Of a stretch of DNA of 64,000 nucleotides, positions 35,876 through 45,024 are shown piece by piece (position 1 is the stretch's first letter; each line of letters starts with the position of its first letter). This stretch comes from Siccirubricoccus deserti (GTDB taxonomy: Bacteria > Pseudomonadota > Alphaproteobacteria > Acetobacterales > Acetobacteraceae). The position numbers were made by a program, and so were the translations under genes. A model generated the notes under the pieces. It was not told the DNA's origin and did not search any database. It worked only from the letters and a program-made list of their open reading frames with translations. Location of the stretch: positions 1 through 64,000 of the forward strand of contig NZ_JACOMF010000023.1 in NCBI RefSeq assembly GCF_014283215.1, read 5' to 3'.

Positions 35876-36832
35876 CTACCTGAACAGCAGGGAGGAGAGC
35901 TTGCGCCGGCCGGCGATGGTCGCCGGGTCGGCGAAGCCCCAGGCTTCGAAGAACTTCAGCAGTTGCTTGCGGGCGGCCTCCTCGTTCCAGGCGCGGTCGC
36001 GCCTGATCGCCTCCAGCAACGCCTCCGCCGCCGCCTCGCGGTCATCCGCCGCGTTCAGCGCCACCGCGAGGTCGATCCGCGCGGCGTGGTCATCCGGGTC
36101 GGCGGCCAGCCGCTGCTGGAATTCGGCCAGCTTGGCGCGCGCCTCCCGGCCCTGGGCGGCAAGCTCCAGCGCGCTGCGGACGGAGGCGATCTCGGCGTGC
36201 TCGCGCAGCTTCGCCGGCACGTTCTCGATCACCTGGATCGCCTGCTCCTCCTGGCCGAGCGCGGCCAGGCTGCGGGCGACGCCCGCCAGTGCCTCGGCAT
36301 TCTCCGGCTCCTGCTGGGCGAGGGCGCCGAACAGCTCAAGGGCGCCCTGGTGGTCGCCTTCCTCGGCCGCCTGCTTGGCCTCGGCCAGCAGGTCGGCGGT
36401 CGGCATCTGGCCGCCGGCCAGCTTCAGCAGCCCCTCGATGAAGCGCTTCACCTCGCCTTCCGGCAGCGCGCCCTGGAACAGATCGGCGATCTGGCCCTGC
36501 CAGAAGGCGGCGACGGTCGGCACGCTCTGCAGCGGCAGGCCGAGTTGGCTCAGCTGCTGGACCAGCGCCCGGTTCTTGTCGATGTCGATCTTGACCAGCC
36601 GCACCCGGCCGCCGGCGGCGCGCACCACCTTCTCCAGGGTCGGGGTCAGCGTCTTGCAAGGGCCGCACCAGGTCGCCCAGAAATCCACCAGGATGGGGAC
36701 CTGGCGGCTGGCCTCCACCACATCCTGCATGAAGGTCTTCTGATCGCCGTCCTTCACCGGGTCGGGGCCGCCGCCGGACTGCGGCATCCCGCCGGGGGCG
36801 GGCTGGCGGTTCGGGTCGAAGATGACGTCCAT
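35876..36832 (-). CDS. Thioredoxin-TPR protein, YbbN/CnoX-like co-chaperone
   Basis: The 318-residue protein has a thioredoxin domain (about 25-135) with active site WCGPCK near residue 66 and cis-Pro in SVPTV. A TPR-like helical C-terminal part follows (AKQAAEEGDHQGALELFGALAQQEPENAEALAG and later repeats). This is the architecture of CnoX/YbbN, which protects substrates from oxidation and hands them to GroEL or DnaK. Unlike E. coli YbbN, it keeps both active-site cysteines. The ATG at 36832 was chosen over an upstream one at 36874 on family start. Confidence 0.9.
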   Translation of the reverse strand: MDVIFDPNRQPAPGGMPQSGGGPDPVKDGDQKTFMQDVVEASRQVPILVDFWATWCGPCKTLTPTLEKVVRAAGGRVRLVKIDIDKNRALVQQLSQLGLPLQSVPTVAAFWQGQIADLFQGALPEGEVKRFIEGLLKLAGGQMPTADLLAEAKQAAEEGDHQGALELFGALAQQEPENAEALAGVARSLAALGQEEQAIQVIENVPAKLREHAEIASVRSALELAAQGREARAKLAEFQQRLAADPDDHAARIDLAVALNAADDREAAAEALLEAIRRDRAWNEEAARKQLLKFFEAWGFADPATIAGRRKLSSLLFR

Positions 36833-36894
36833 GGCAGGTTTTCCTCGGATCCTTGGGGCATAGATGCGCCGCATCGGCGCAAGGGCAATGGGGT

Positions 36895-37410
36895 TCAGCC
36901 CGCCGAGGCAGGCAGGTCGAGCAATTCGGGCTCATGGCCCAGGCTTTCCAGGAAGCGCAGCAGATCGTCCGGGCGGATCGCGGTGGTCATGGTGTTGGCC
37001 AGGGGGTGGAAATGAACCCATTCATGATCTCGTACCAGCCCAGCATCGAACACGGCGCGCACCGTGCCCGGCGCGGCATTGACCAGGCCGAAGGGGGTGA
37101 CGGAGCCGGGCTCCACCCCCAGCATGGCGCGCAGCGCCTCGGCCGGCGCCATTTCCACCCGTCCGGCGCCGGCGGCGCGGGCCAGGGCGTTGACTGAGAC
37201 CTGCCGGTTCTCCTCCAGCACCGCCAGCAGATAGGGGCCGGGCGCCGACCTGGCCGGGCGGAGGAAGAGATTCTTGCTGTGCCCGCCATGCAAGGTGCCG
37301 CGCAGCGCCTGGCTCTCGGCCACGGTGAAGACCGGCGGATGGGTGATGGTGCGGGTCTCGACGCCGAAGGCATCGAGACGGGCGAGCAGGGTCTCGGGGG
37401 TTTCCGGCAT
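36895..37410 (-). CDS. Prolyl-tRNA editing domain protein (YbaK/ProX type)
   Basis: The 171-residue protein has the trans-editing fold: THPPVFTVAESQALRGTLHGGHSKNLFLRP (binding loop with KNLFL), QVSVNALARAAGAGRVEMAPAE, and LGVEPGSVTPFGLVNA near the substrate site. Such proteins remove alanine from tRNA-Pro (ProXp-ala) or related errors. The longer open frame upstream of 37410 has no family support. Confidence 0.88.
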   Translation of the reverse strand: MPETPETLLARLDAFGVETRTITHPPVFTVAESQALRGTLHGGHSKNLFLRPARSAPGPYLLAVLEENRQVSVNALARAAGAGRVEMAPAEALRAMLGVEPGSVTPFGLVNAAPGTVRAVFDAGLVRDHEWVHFHPLANTMTTAIRPDDLLRFLESLGHEPELLDLPASAG

Positions 37411-37495
37411 CGTCCAGGCTTCGGTCCGGTTCAGGCAGGCGGGTCGTACCGGCTGCGGGCCGCCGAGGCCAGAGGCCGGCCGCGGCCCGACCGCC

Positions 37496-38263
37496 TCACA
37501 CCGCGGTGTAGCCGCCATCCACCGTCCAGCAGGCGCCGGTGACGAAGCCGGCGCGGTCGGAGCACATCCAGACCACCGCCTCGGCGATCTCCTCCGGCTT
37601 GCCCATCCGCGCCATCGGCACCCGGGCCATGATCCGCTCGCCGTTGCGGCGCATCGAATCCTCGGTCATCGGCGTCTCGATATAGCCGGGGCAGACGGCG
37701 TTGACGCGGATGTTCTCCGCCGCATGGTCGGCCGCCGCCGCCTTGGTCAGCCCGGCGACGCCATGCTTGCTGACCACATAGGCGGAGGAGCCGCGCAGCC
37801 CGACCAGCCCGGCGATGGAGGCGGTGTTCACGATGGCGCCGCCGCCCTGCTTCCGCATCTGCGCCACTTCATGGCGCAGGCTGCGCCAGACGCCGTTGAG
37901 GTTGACGTCGAGGATGCGCATCCACGCCTCCTCCGCCACATCGGCCGCGGCGACGCCGCCGGCATTCACCTGGAAGGGGGCGATGCCGGCGTTGTTGAAG
38001 GCGCAGTCGAGCCCGCCGAAGGCGCTGACCGCGGCGGCGACCATGGCCTGCACCGCGGCATCGTCGGTGACATCGACGGCGATCGCCACCGCCTGGCCGC
38101 CCTGCGCCTCGATCGCCGCGACGGTCTTCTGCGCCGCTTCCAGGGTCAGGTCGGCCGCCGCCACCCAGGCGCCCTCCCGCGCGAAGGCCAGCGCCGCGGC
38201 GCGGCCGATGCCGGAAGCGGCGCCGGTGATCAGCGCCGATTTGCCGTCGAGCATGCCGCTCAT
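37496..38263 (-). CDS. Short-chain dehydrogenase/reductase
   Basis: This 255-residue classical SDR has TGAASGIG at 13-20, NNAG near 90-93, a catalytic Ser near 149 and YVVSK at 162-166. The Asp after beta-2 (AADLT) points to NAD(H). The C-terminus ends DGGYTAV, the usual SDR tail. The substrate is unknown. It starts 4 bases after the esterase gene, forming an operon with two alpha/beta hydrolases. Confidence 0.9.
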   Translation of the reverse strand: MSGMLDGKSALITGAASGIGRAAALAFAREGAWVAAADLTLEAAQKTVAAIEAQGGQAVAIAVDVTDDAAVQAMVAAAVSAFGGLDCAFNNAGIAPFQVNAGGVAAADVAEEAWMRILDVNLNGVWRSLRHEVAQMRKQGGGAIVNTASIAGLVGLRGSSAYVVSKHGVAGLTKAAAADHAAENIRVNAVCPGYIETPMTEDSMRRNGERIMARVPMARMGKPEEIAEAVVWMCSDRAGFVTGACWTVDGGYTAV

Positions 38264-38267
38264 GGGG

Positions 38268-39215
38268 TCACCCGTTCTGCCAATGGTGCGCCAGGGACGC
38301 CGCGGCATGCCGCAGCGCGAGGTCGGAGGCGGGGATGAATTTCCCCATGGTCAGGAAGGCGTGCATCTGGTCGGCCATGTGGACATGGGTGACCCGGACG
38401 CCATCCTCCTCCAGCCGCTTCGCATAGGCGATGCCTTCATCCACCAGCGGGTCGTAGCCGGCGGTCATCACATAGGCGGTGGGGGTGCCGGCCAGGCTGG
38501 CCGCGCGCAGCGGCGAGGCGGCCCATTCGATGCGCCGCGCGGGGTCCGGCACGTAATGGCCGATGAACCAGCGCATGGTCGCCGCGGTCAGGATCAGCCC
38601 CTCGGTGAAGCGCTGGTAGGCCGGCCGCTCCCCGGCCATGTCGGTGGCCGGGTAGAGCAGCATCTGGTAGCCGATCGGCGGCAGGGTGCCATCGCGCGCC
38701 ATCAGCGACAGCACCGCCGCCAGGTTGCCGCCGGCGCTGTCGCCACCGACCGCGATCCGCGCCGGATCGATCCTGAGCGACGCCGCCTCGGCCACGATGA
38801 AGCGCAGCGCGGCGGCGGCATCCTCCACCGCGGCGGGGTAGAGGTGCTCCGGCGCCATCCGGTAATCCACCGCGATAACGCTGCAGCGCGCGGCATTCGC
38901 CAGGGTGCGGCAGGGCTGGTCATGGCTGTCGAGGTCACCGATCACCCAGCCACCGCCGTGCAGGAACAGCAGGCAAGGCAACACCTCGGTCGGGTCGGTG
39001 CCGGCGGCGCGGTAGCGGCGCAGCCTGATCGTGCCGAGCGGGCCGGGGCACTCCAGGTCCTGCACCTCCGCCACCGTGGCGGGCTCGGGCTGCAGCACCG
39101 TGCGCGATTTGGCGGAGGCCTCGCGCGCCTCGACGGCGGTTAGGGTGTGGATCGGCGGCCGGCCGAGCTGCTTGATCAGCTCGAGAACATGCTGTGCGCC
39201 GGGATCAAGAGGCAT
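38268..39215 (-). CDS. Alpha/beta hydrolase, hormone-sensitive-lipase (family IV) esterase
   Basis: The 315-residue esterase has the oxyanion motif HGGGW at 86-90 and nucleophile GDSAGG at 158-163. The acid/His pair lies in GYDPLVDEG and MHAF. These features define bacterial family IV (HSL) carboxylesterases, cytoplasmic enzymes acting on short acyl esters. It lies 4 bases downstream of another hydrolase gene and just before an SDR, which suggests breakdown of an ester-linked compound. Confidence 0.92.
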   Translation of the reverse strand: MPLDPGAQHVLELIKQLGRPPIHTLTAVEAREASAKSRTVLQPEPATVAEVQDLECPGPLGTIRLRRYRAAGTDPTEVLPCLLFLHGGGWVIGDLDSHDQPCRTLANAARCSVIAVDYRMAPEHLYPAAVEDAAAALRFIVAEAASLRIDPARIAVGGDSAGGNLAAVLSLMARDGTLPPIGYQMLLYPATDMAGERPAYQRFTEGLILTAATMRWFIGHYVPDPARRIEWAASPLRAASLAGTPTAYVMTAGYDPLVDEGIAYAKRLEEDGVRVTHVHMADQMHAFLTMGKFIPASDLALRHAAASLAHHWQNG

Positions 39216-39219
39216 CGCG

Positions 39220-40002
39220 TTACCCTACCCAGGAGAGGATGGCGCCGGCCACGGCATCGGGCTGGTCGAGTTCCGCCAGATGGCCGGCGCGGGGGATGAT
39301 GCGCGTCTCCGTCGGGCCGGCCAAGGCCGAGGCGATGCGCGCGGCATAGCTGCGCGGCATGATCCGGTCCTGCTCGCCCCAGATCAGCATCGTTGGCGCC
39401 TTGATGAGGGGCAGGCGCTTCTCGATTCGGGTGTTGCCGAGGGGCCAGAAGATTCGCGCCGCGGCTTCCGAGGCGCGGGTCTGCTCGATCGGCCATTCCA
39501 CCGAATTGGCGCCCTCTGGCACTGCCTTCAGCGCCTTCCACACTTCCGGATCGGCGGTCAGCATGCCGGGGAGCTGGTCGGAGCGCTGTGCCCAGGGGTC
39601 GGCCGGCGGGTCGGCGGCATCGAACAGGCCGAATGGGGCGATCAGCGCCAGCTTCCGCACCGACTCCGGCCAGAGCGCCGCCATCTCCGCCGCCATCGAG
39701 GCACCGACCGAGCTGCCGGCGAGATCGGCGCCGTGGAGGCCCGCGGCGACCAGCGTCTGCCGTACCGCCAGCAGCCAGTCGAGATGGCTGTCGAGCACGC
39801 TGTGGCCACGGTCGCCGCCGGGGAAGCCGGGCAGGGAGGGGACGATCACCGTCCGCTTCTCGGCCAGCCGGTCGAGGACGGGCACCCAGCGCGGCAGCCC
39901 GCCGAAGCCGGCTAGGAAGCCGAGCGGGGCGCCCTTGCCCTTGCGCCAGACACGGGTGGGGAAGCCGTTGATCTCAACGGTCTGCACGTCGGGCTCGGTC
40001 AC
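39220..40002 (-). CDS. Alpha/beta fold hydrolase
   Basis: The 260-residue protein has the alpha/beta-hydrolase nucleophile elbow GSSVGAS near residue 97. The acid lies in LIWGEQDRIMP and the His in AGHLAELDQP, with the oxyanion region in FLAGFGGLPRW. It resembles meta-cleavage product hydrolases and related C-C or ester hydrolases, but the substrate is unclear. The start is GTG at 40002, with CGGAGA 6 bases upstream. A 37-codon ORF ends 12 bases before it. Confidence 0.88.
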   Translation of the reverse strand: MTEPDVQTVEINGFPTRVWRKGKGAPLGFLAGFGGLPRWVPVLDRLAEKRTVIVPSLPGFPGGDRGHSVLDSHLDWLLAVRQTLVAAGLHGADLAGSSVGASMAAEMAALWPESVRKLALIAPFGLFDAADPPADPWAQRSDQLPGMLTADPEVWKALKAVPEGANSVEWPIEQTRASEAAARIFWPLGNTRIEKRLPLIKAPTMLIWGEQDRIMPRSYAARIASALAGPTETRIIPRAGHLAELDQPDAVAGAILSWVG

Positions 40003-40014
40003 GCTGGTCTCCGT

Positions 40015-40128
40015 TCAGGCGTTGTCGTTCGCGGTGGGGCGTTCGGCGGGGCGCGGCCGCGACAGCAGCGGCGCGCCGTGGCCGATGCGCCGGCCCGTTG
40101 GCACCTGATGGATCCAGGGAGATTGCAT
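40015..40128 (-). CDS. Small ORF upstream of the alpha/beta hydrolase
   Basis: A 37-codon frame starts at ATG 40128 behind an excellent GGAGG site (8 bases) and encodes MQSPWIHQVPTGRRIGHG, followed by a Pro/Arg-rich stretch ending TANDNA. No signal or membrane segment is present. It ends 12 bases before the hydrolase start, so it may be a leader peptide or a true small protein. I know no family. Confidence 0.5.
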   Translation of the reverse strand: MQSPWIHQVPTGRRIGHGAPLLSRPRPAERPTANDNA

Positions 40129-40282
40129 GGTTCGTTCCTCCGTGGGCCTGCCCTGGTCCGCGGGCGGATCGCCCCGGCCATCGGGGCGAGCGCGGGCCAG
40201 GACCGGGGGGCGCTTTGAGGAAAGCCTAGCCGGCTATCGGTTGGCGCGGCAATGGCCCGTCAGCAGCGGGCCGATGATCAGG

Positions 40283-41230
40283 TCAGGCGGGGCCGTCGCC
40301 ACGGCCTTCGCCGGGCACCGCTTCAGCGGATTGGCGTTCACGCCCCTCCGCGCTCCGCTCCAGCGGCTCCAGCATCGTCTCGGCCTCCCGCTTCAGCCGC
40401 AGGTAGCTGCGGGCGGAGAAGGGCAGCATGCCGCCATAGATCAGCCCACCGGCGGCCAGTGCCGCCCAGGGCTCGGTCACCAGCACCGCGACATAGACAC
40501 CGACGCCGAGCAGCAGCGGCAGGACGACCTCCGCCCGGATCTTGAAATTCTTGAAGCTCCAGGTGGGCAGGGTGGAGACCATCAGCCCGCCCACCAGCAC
40601 CAGCACCGCGGCGCAGACCGCCGGGTGCCGCATGGCGGCCGTCAGGCCAGGCAGGTTCCACTCCTCGAAGGCGAGCGCCGCAAACAGCGGGAACAGCGCC
40701 AGCCCCGCCCCGGCCGGTGCCGGAACGCCGGTGAAGAAGCTCTGGGCAAAGGCCGGCTTCGGGGGCGGGCCGACCAGCGGCACCGCCGCCACCTCGACGA
40801 TGCTGGCGTTGAACCGGGCCAGCCGCAGCGCCGAGCAGACCGCGAAGAGGATGCAGGGCGCGTAGCCGATGCCGCCGCTGCCGTGCAGCGACCAGAGATA
40901 GAGGATCAGCCCCGGCGCCACGCCGAAGCAGAGGAAATCCGAGAGGCTGTCGAATTCCGCGCCGAACCGGCTGGTCGCCTTCAGCAGCCGGGCAAGGCGG
41001 CCGTCGAGCCCGTCGATTGCCGCGGCGACCACGACCAGCGCCGCCGCCTTGGCCCATTGCGCATCGATGGCGAGGCGGATCGCGCTCAGCCCGGCGCAAA
41101 GGCCGAGCATGGTCAGGATGTTCGGGATCAGCCGGTTGAAGGAGGGTCCGGTGTAGCGCGGCCGGGTGCGCGGCCGGAAGCGGCGCAGCCGGCCGCGGAT
41201 GCCGGGTGGCCGCGGCGGGCTGCCGCTCAC
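40283..41230 (-). CDS. pssA: CDP-diacylglycerol-serine O-phosphatidyltransferase
   Basis: The 315-residue integral membrane enzyme makes phosphatidylserine. The CDP-alcohol phosphotransferase motif DG(x2)AR(x8)G(x3)D(x3)D is complete in [20 protein letters not shown] and the FDSLSDF that follows, near residues 73-99. About eight hydrophobic segments follow. The start is GTG at 41230, overlapping the end of psd by 4 bases (GTGA), so the two steps to phosphatidylethanolamine are translationally coupled. Confidence 0.94.
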   Translation of the reverse strand: MSGSPPRPPGIRGRLRRFRPRTRPRYTGPSFNRLIPNILTMLGLCAGLSAIRLAIDAQWAKAAALVVVAAAIDGLDGRLARLLKATSRFGAEFDSLSDFLCFGVAPGLILYLWSLHGSGGIGYAPCILFAVCSALRLARFNASIVEVAAVPLVGPPPKPAFAQSFFTGVPAPAGAGLALFPLFAALAFEEWNLPGLTAAMRHPAVCAAVLVLVGGLMVSTLPTWSFKNFKIRAEVVLPLLLGVGVYVAVLVTEPWAALAAGGLIYGGMLPFSARSYLRLKREAETMLEPLERSAEGRERQSAEAVPGEGRGDGPA

Positions 41231-41925
41231 GGCAGGCTTCCGGCGTCCCGCACCGGCCCCAATTCGGCCAGCACCGTCTCACCGCCGATCATGGTCTGGC
41301 CCTCCGCCACCAGCGGCCGCACGCCTTCCGGCAGATAGACATCGGTGCGGCTGCCGAAGCGAATGATGCCGAAGCGGTCGCCGGCCTGCACGATATCGCC
41401 TTCCCGGATGTCGCAGAGGATGCGGCGGGCGATCAGCCCGGCGATCTGCACCACCGCGAGGTCGCGGCCGTCCGGCAGGCGCAGCGCGATGGCGTTGCGC
41501 TCATTCTCCTCGCTCGCCTTGTCGAGGCTGGCGTTGAGATAGGCGCCGTGGCGATAGGCGATGCGGGTCACTGTGCCATCCGCCGGCACCCGGTTGACGT
41601 GGACGTCGAGCACCGAGAGGAAGATCGCGACGCGCCAGCGCGGCGCCTCGCCCAGGCCAAGCTCGGCCGGCGGCACCGCCGGCATGACGCTGACGACATG
41701 GCCATCGGCCGGCGCCAGCACGAGCTTCTCCCGATTCGGCGGTATCCGCGTGGGGTCGCGGAAGAAGTACAGGCAGAACAGCGCGAAGATCGCGCCGAGC
41801 CAGAACAGCCAGGCCCCAAGCCAGAGGCCGCCGATGACGGCGACCGCGGCGCCGCCGATGATGAAGGGCCGGCCTGCCGGATGCGGCAGGGCCAGCACGA
41901 GCCGCAAGCTGCGTCCGATTGCCAT
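41227..41925 (-). CDS. psd: Phosphatidylserine decarboxylase proenzyme (short form)
   Basis: The 232-residue protein belongs to the short, alphaproteobacterial-type PSD. It has one or two N-terminal membrane segments, [28 protein letters not shown] with the conserved His/Asp, and the self-cleavage site [11 protein letters not shown], where Gly-Ser cleavage creates the pyruvoyl group. It produces phosphatidylethanolamine. It is followed directly by pssA. Confidence 0.95.
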   Translation of the reverse strand: MAIGRSLRLVLALPHPAGRPFIIGGAAVAVIGGLWLGAWLFWLGAIFALFCLYFFRDPTRIPPNREKLVLAPADGHVVSVMPAVPPAELGLGEAPRWRVAIFLSVLDVHVNRVPADGTVTRIAYRHGAYLNASLDKASEENERNAIALRLPDGRDLAVVQIAGLIARRILCDIREGDIVQAGDRFGIIRFGSRTDVYLPEGVRPLVAEGQTMIGGETVLAELGPVRDAGSLP

Positions 41926-41974
41926 GGGCGCGGTTTATCGGGTGTTCATACCCTCAGGGCAAGCTCGCCCTGAC

Positions 41975-42403
41975 ATGCCGCACCTGACCCTCGGCCCCTT
42001 CGCCGTCCATCGCGATGGCACCCTGGAACCGCGCGTGGCGGAACGCCTGCCAGCGATGCGTTTCGCCTGGCGCGGCCGCCGCTGTGAGGCGGGGCTTTCC
42101 GCCGGCGGGCTGCGACTGGCCGCCATTGCCGCGAGGGTGCCCTCCACCGCCGAATCCGGGGCGGACCGTCCCCGCGCGCTGGCGGCCGTGGCGGTGATGC
42201 AGGGGGAGCTGCCGCAGGGCTGGCAGCTGAAGCTGCTGCCCGACCATCGGATCCGCATCGAAACCGAGGCATCCTTTCCCGACCCGCCGACCGCGACCAG
42301 CCTGATCGCCTGCATGGTTCGCTTCGCCCTGGCGATCGATCCCTATCTCGACAGGCTGGACGGCGCCGGCGCCTCCGGCACCTGGAACACCTGCCCGGGG
42401 TAG
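41975..42403 (+). CDS. Hypothetical protein, divergent from psd
   Basis: I do not recognise this 142-residue protein. It begins MPHLTLGPFAVHRDGTLEPR and has one Cys pair (RRCEAG; IACMVRF) but no signal peptide. Its last 61 bases overlap the convergent LysM gene tail-to-tail. The ATG at 41975 was taken because the frame upstream runs antisense to psd and has no ribosome site. Confidence 0.55.
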   Translation: MPHLTLGPFAVHRDGTLEPRVAERLPAMRFAWRGRRCEAGLSAGGLRLAAIAARVPSTAESGADRPRALAAVAVMQGELPQGWQLKLLPDHRIRIETEASFPDPPTATSLIACMVRFALAIDPYLDRLDGAGASGTWNTCPG

Positions 42404-43422
42404 ATCAGCTGCGGGTCGCGGATTTGGTCGCGGTTGGCCTGGTAGATCACCGTATAGCGCACGCCCTGGCCATAGGCTTGGCGGGCGATGCGCCACAAGT
42501 TGCTGCCGGGCTGGACGACGGCCTTGCCGTCCACCACCACCTCATCGGGGATTCGGTCACGCTGGAACGGTACCTCGATCCGCGCCGCCACCGAGCCGGC
42601 GGCGGCGAGCTGATCCACCCGCAGCGTATGCCGACCGTAGCTCGGCTGGCGTTCCGGTTTGAGCTGCCAGCGCCCGGCCTGGTCCGCCACCGCATCGCCG
42701 GCATGGTCGCGCCCGACATAGACCCGGACCGTCGCCCCCGGCTGGGCGCTGCCAGCGAAGCGCATGGCGCCGGTATCGTCGTAATCCACAACATCCAGCT
42801 CCAGCCGTTGGCGGCCAGGGTTGCCCGGCTCCACCGGCGGCGCTTCGGCCTGCAGCAGGCGGGGAGAGGCGGGCGCGTCGGTGGCCGGCAGCAGCATGGC
42901 CCGGGCGCCGGGGCCGGCTTCGGCCGGATTGGGCGGCCGCTGGGCCATGGTGGCCGGCAGTTCCGGCACCACCAGCAGCACCGTCTCGCGCGCGGCGACC
43001 GGCTCCTCGCCGCCGCGCCGCGCCGTCAGCGATAGCTCCCGGAGCCCGGGGGCGAGGGGCTCGCCGGGCAGGATCACCCATTCGCCGCGGGCATCCGCCC
43101 GGGCCCGGCCGATCTCCCGGCCCGATTCGTGCAGCACCACCTCGGCGCCGGGCGCCGCTCGCCCGGCGGTGACCAGCATGCCGCGGGCGCCGACCCGGGC
43201 GACATCAAAGCGTGGTGCATCCGACCGCGCCGCCGGCATGGCGGCGGATGCCGCGCCGGGGGAGGGGGCGGCGGTGGCCGGCGCGACCGCGCCCGCAACC
43301 GGCGCCGGTCGTTGCGGCGCAAGAAACGAGGGAAATGAATCGGTCAGCAACCAGGCCGCGGCACCCGCCGCGACGATCGCCAGCCCAGCCAGGCCAATGC
43401 GATGCCCGATCCCCGCCTCCAT
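42343..43422 (-). CDS. LysM domain protein with Ig-like repeats, envelope-anchored
   Basis: The 359-residue protein has one N-terminal membrane anchor (IGLAGLAIVAAGAAAWLLT) and a Pro/Ala linker. Two bacterial Ig-like modules follow (about 70-155 and 205-285; RVGARGMLVTAGRAAPGAEVVLHE, and AMRFAGSAQPGATVRVYV). The C-terminal LysM domain reads VVQPGSNLWRIARQAYGQGVRYTVIYQ and then IYPGQVFQVP. It should bind peptidoglycan in the periplasm. This is a common Acetobacteraceae architecture of unknown role. Confidence 0.88.
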   Translation of the reverse strand: MEAGIGHRIGLAGLAIVAAGAAAWLLTDSFPSFLAPQRPAPVAGAVAPATAAPSPGAASAAMPAARSDAPRFDVARVGARGMLVTAGRAAPGAEVVLHESGREIGRARADARGEWVILPGEPLAPGLRELSLTARRGGEEPVAARETVLLVVPELPATMAQRPPNPAEAGPGARAMLLPATDAPASPRLLQAEAPPVEPGNPGRQRLELDVVDYDDTGAMRFAGSAQPGATVRVYVGRDHAGDAVADQAGRWQLKPERQPSYGRHTLRVDQLAAAGSVAARIEVPFQRDRIPDEVVVDGKAVVQPGSNLWRIARQAYGQGVRYTVIYQANRDQIRDPQLIYPGQVFQVPEAPAPSSLSR

Positions 43423-43475
43423 GCCACTCGACTCCGCGAAATCTCAGCATAGGACAGGCTTTGCCCGCCGGTGAG

Positions 43476-43488
43476 GGTCAAGTTGACC
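43476..43488. promoter_or_regulatory. Perfect 6-1-6 inverted repeat, possible operator
   Basis: The sequence ggtcaagttgacc is a perfect palindrome with one central base, flanked by 'gag' and 'ttc'. It lies between the divergent LysM gene and cytochrome b561 gene, about 100 bp before the latter, and resembles a binding site for a dimeric regulator. Which regulator is unknown. Confidence 0.4.
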
Positions 43489-43590
43489 TTCCATGGCATC
43501 AAAACCACCGCAGCGCTGCACCACGGCAATGATCTTGAATAAACCGCCTGCCTGTGCTTCGCCGCAAGGATCGCCTGACGGAGCAGCCCT

Positions 43591-44268
43591 ATGGATGACC
43601 AGCATAGCAGGCAGGTGAAGGTTTGGGATGGCTGGATCCGCTTGGTGCACTGGTCGGTCGTGGTGCTGCTCGGCCTGTCCTGGTGGAGCGTGGAAGCCGG
43701 CCAGATGCGCATCCATTACCTGTCCGGCCATGCGGTGCTGACCCTGGTGCTGTTCCGGATCGCCTGGGGGCTGGTGGGGTCGGAGACCGCCCGCTTCTCC
43801 CGCTTCCTCCGCTCGCCGCTGGCCGCGTTGCGGCATCTGGGGGGACTCCGGCGGCGCGAGCCGGACCATGAGATCGGCCATAATGCAGCGGGCGGGTGGA
43901 TGGTGCTGGTGCTGCTTGGGCTGCTGCTGGCCCAGCCGCTGACCGGGCTGTTCGCCGCCGAGGAGCCGGGGTTCAGCTATGGCGCCAAGGGCCCGCTGGC
44001 CGCGATGGTGTCACCGGACACCAGCGACTGGCTCACCGGGCTGCACCACCGCATCTTCAACCTGATCATGATCGCCGCGCTGCTGCACATTGCTGCGGTG
44101 CTCGCCTATGCGCTGCTGAAGCGGCACGACCTGGTGCGGCCGATGGTCACCGGCCGGAAGCGCCTGCCGGCCAGGCTGGCGGCGCCACGCATCGGCTCGC
44201 CCACCCTGGCGGCCGGGCTGCTGGCCGCCTCGGCGCTGCTGGTCTACGGGATCAGCCGGCTCGGCTGA
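43591..44268 (+). CDS. Cytochrome b561-type di-heme membrane protein
   Basis: The 225-residue protein has four main transmembrane helices plus a C-terminal one. Heme-ligand histidines lie in IRLVHWSVV, HYLSGHAVLTL, TGLHHRIFN and ALLHIAAV, the arrangement of the b561/Ni-Fe-hydrogenase cytochrome b family. These pass electrons between quinone and periplasmic partners. GGAG lies 7 bases before the ATG. A convergent cytochrome c' gene is next to it and is a plausible redox partner. Confidence 0.88.
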   Translation: MDDQHSRQVKVWDGWIRLVHWSVVVLLGLSWWSVEAGQMRIHYLSGHAVLTLVLFRIAWGLVGSETARFSRFLRSPLAALRHLGGLRRREPDHEIGHNAAGGWMVLVLLGLLLAQPLTGLFAAEEPGFSYGAKGPLAAMVSPDTSDWLTGLHHRIFNLIMIAALLHIAAVLAYALLKRHDLVRPMVTGRKRLPARLAAPRIGSPTLAAGLLAASALLVYGISRLG

Positions 44269-44337
44269 TCCCCGCGCAGGTCCTATGCCATCAGGGCGGA
44301 GCTGCGCCTGTTGGCGTAAGCACCCCCTGCAACCTGG

Positions 44338-44408
44338 CATGGCCCGGCCGACCCGGCGAACTCGGTCCGCGGCATCGGATGCACGGGTCAGGCCCGTGCA
44401 GGACGGAA
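44338..44408. repeat. 'MAGLGPAI'-type dispersed repeat, copy 1
   Basis: The segment from 'catggcc' to 'cccgtgca' shares its hairpin (tgcacggg at 44380-44387 with cccgtgca at 44393-44400) and flanks with the minus-strand copy at 57734-57799. That copy encodes the phrase MAGLGPAIRGL, known from many alphaproteobacterial repeats mis-annotated as small proteins. Here the phrase is blurred. Confidence 0.5.
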
Positions 44409-44422
44409 GCGTATGACCTGTC

Positions 44423-44857
44423 CTACCGGCCGCGGAAGGGCCGGTGGCAGCCGCCGCAGAATTGCGGTCCGGTCGCCTGGTAGGCGGTGGCGAAGGCGGC
44501 CGCGTCGCCGGCGCCGGCCATCGTCTTCAGTACCTCAAGATGGCCCAGCAGCCGCGTGTTGGCGGCTTCGAAGCTGGCGAAATCGGTCCAGATCGCCGGC
44601 AGCGCCTTGGTGTCGCCGGTGCCGGAGCCGGCCGGGAAGCGCGCCGGCAGGCCGCGGTAGAAGGTGATCATGTCGTCGATTCGCGGCACCAGGGCGCGGA
44701 CGTCGCCGCGCGCATCGGCCACCGGCTTGAACGCCTCCATATGCCCGCCCATCCGCTTCAGCCCCTCGCGCCGCTGCGCGATGACATCCGCCTGGGCGAA
44801 GGCCGTCCCCGCCATCGCTACCAGTGCCAGCGCCGCCAGCCAGCTCTTCGACCGCAT
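44423..44857 (-). CDS. Cytochrome c' (class II c-type cytochrome)
   Basis: The 144-residue protein has a cleavable signal peptide (LAALALVAMAGTAFA) and a four-helix bundle. The heme-binding motif CGGCH sits at the extreme C-terminus, as in cytochrome c'. The first helix has the pattern VIAQRREGLKRMGGHM. It is periplasmic. These proteins carry electrons or bind NO. It is convergent with the b561 gene. Confidence 0.92.
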   Translation of the reverse strand: MRSKSWLAALALVAMAGTAFAQADVIAQRREGLKRMGGHMEAFKPVADARGDVRALVPRIDDMITFYRGLPARFPAGSGTGDTKALPAIWTDFASFEAANTRLLGHLEVLKTMAGAGDAAAFATAYQATGPQFCGGCHRPFRGR

Positions 44858-45024
44858 CTCATTCTCCCGCGCCGTGGGTCACGGTTTCGAAGATGACACA
44901 GTTTTGCCCCGAACTGGCAAGGCCAGCGGGAGCGGCCCGCGGGGACGTGTCCGGGATGGAGCAGCGCGGCGGGGGAAGCCACTGCTTGCGGGATGCGTTA
45001 GCCTGGGTGACCAGGGAGTTTCGT

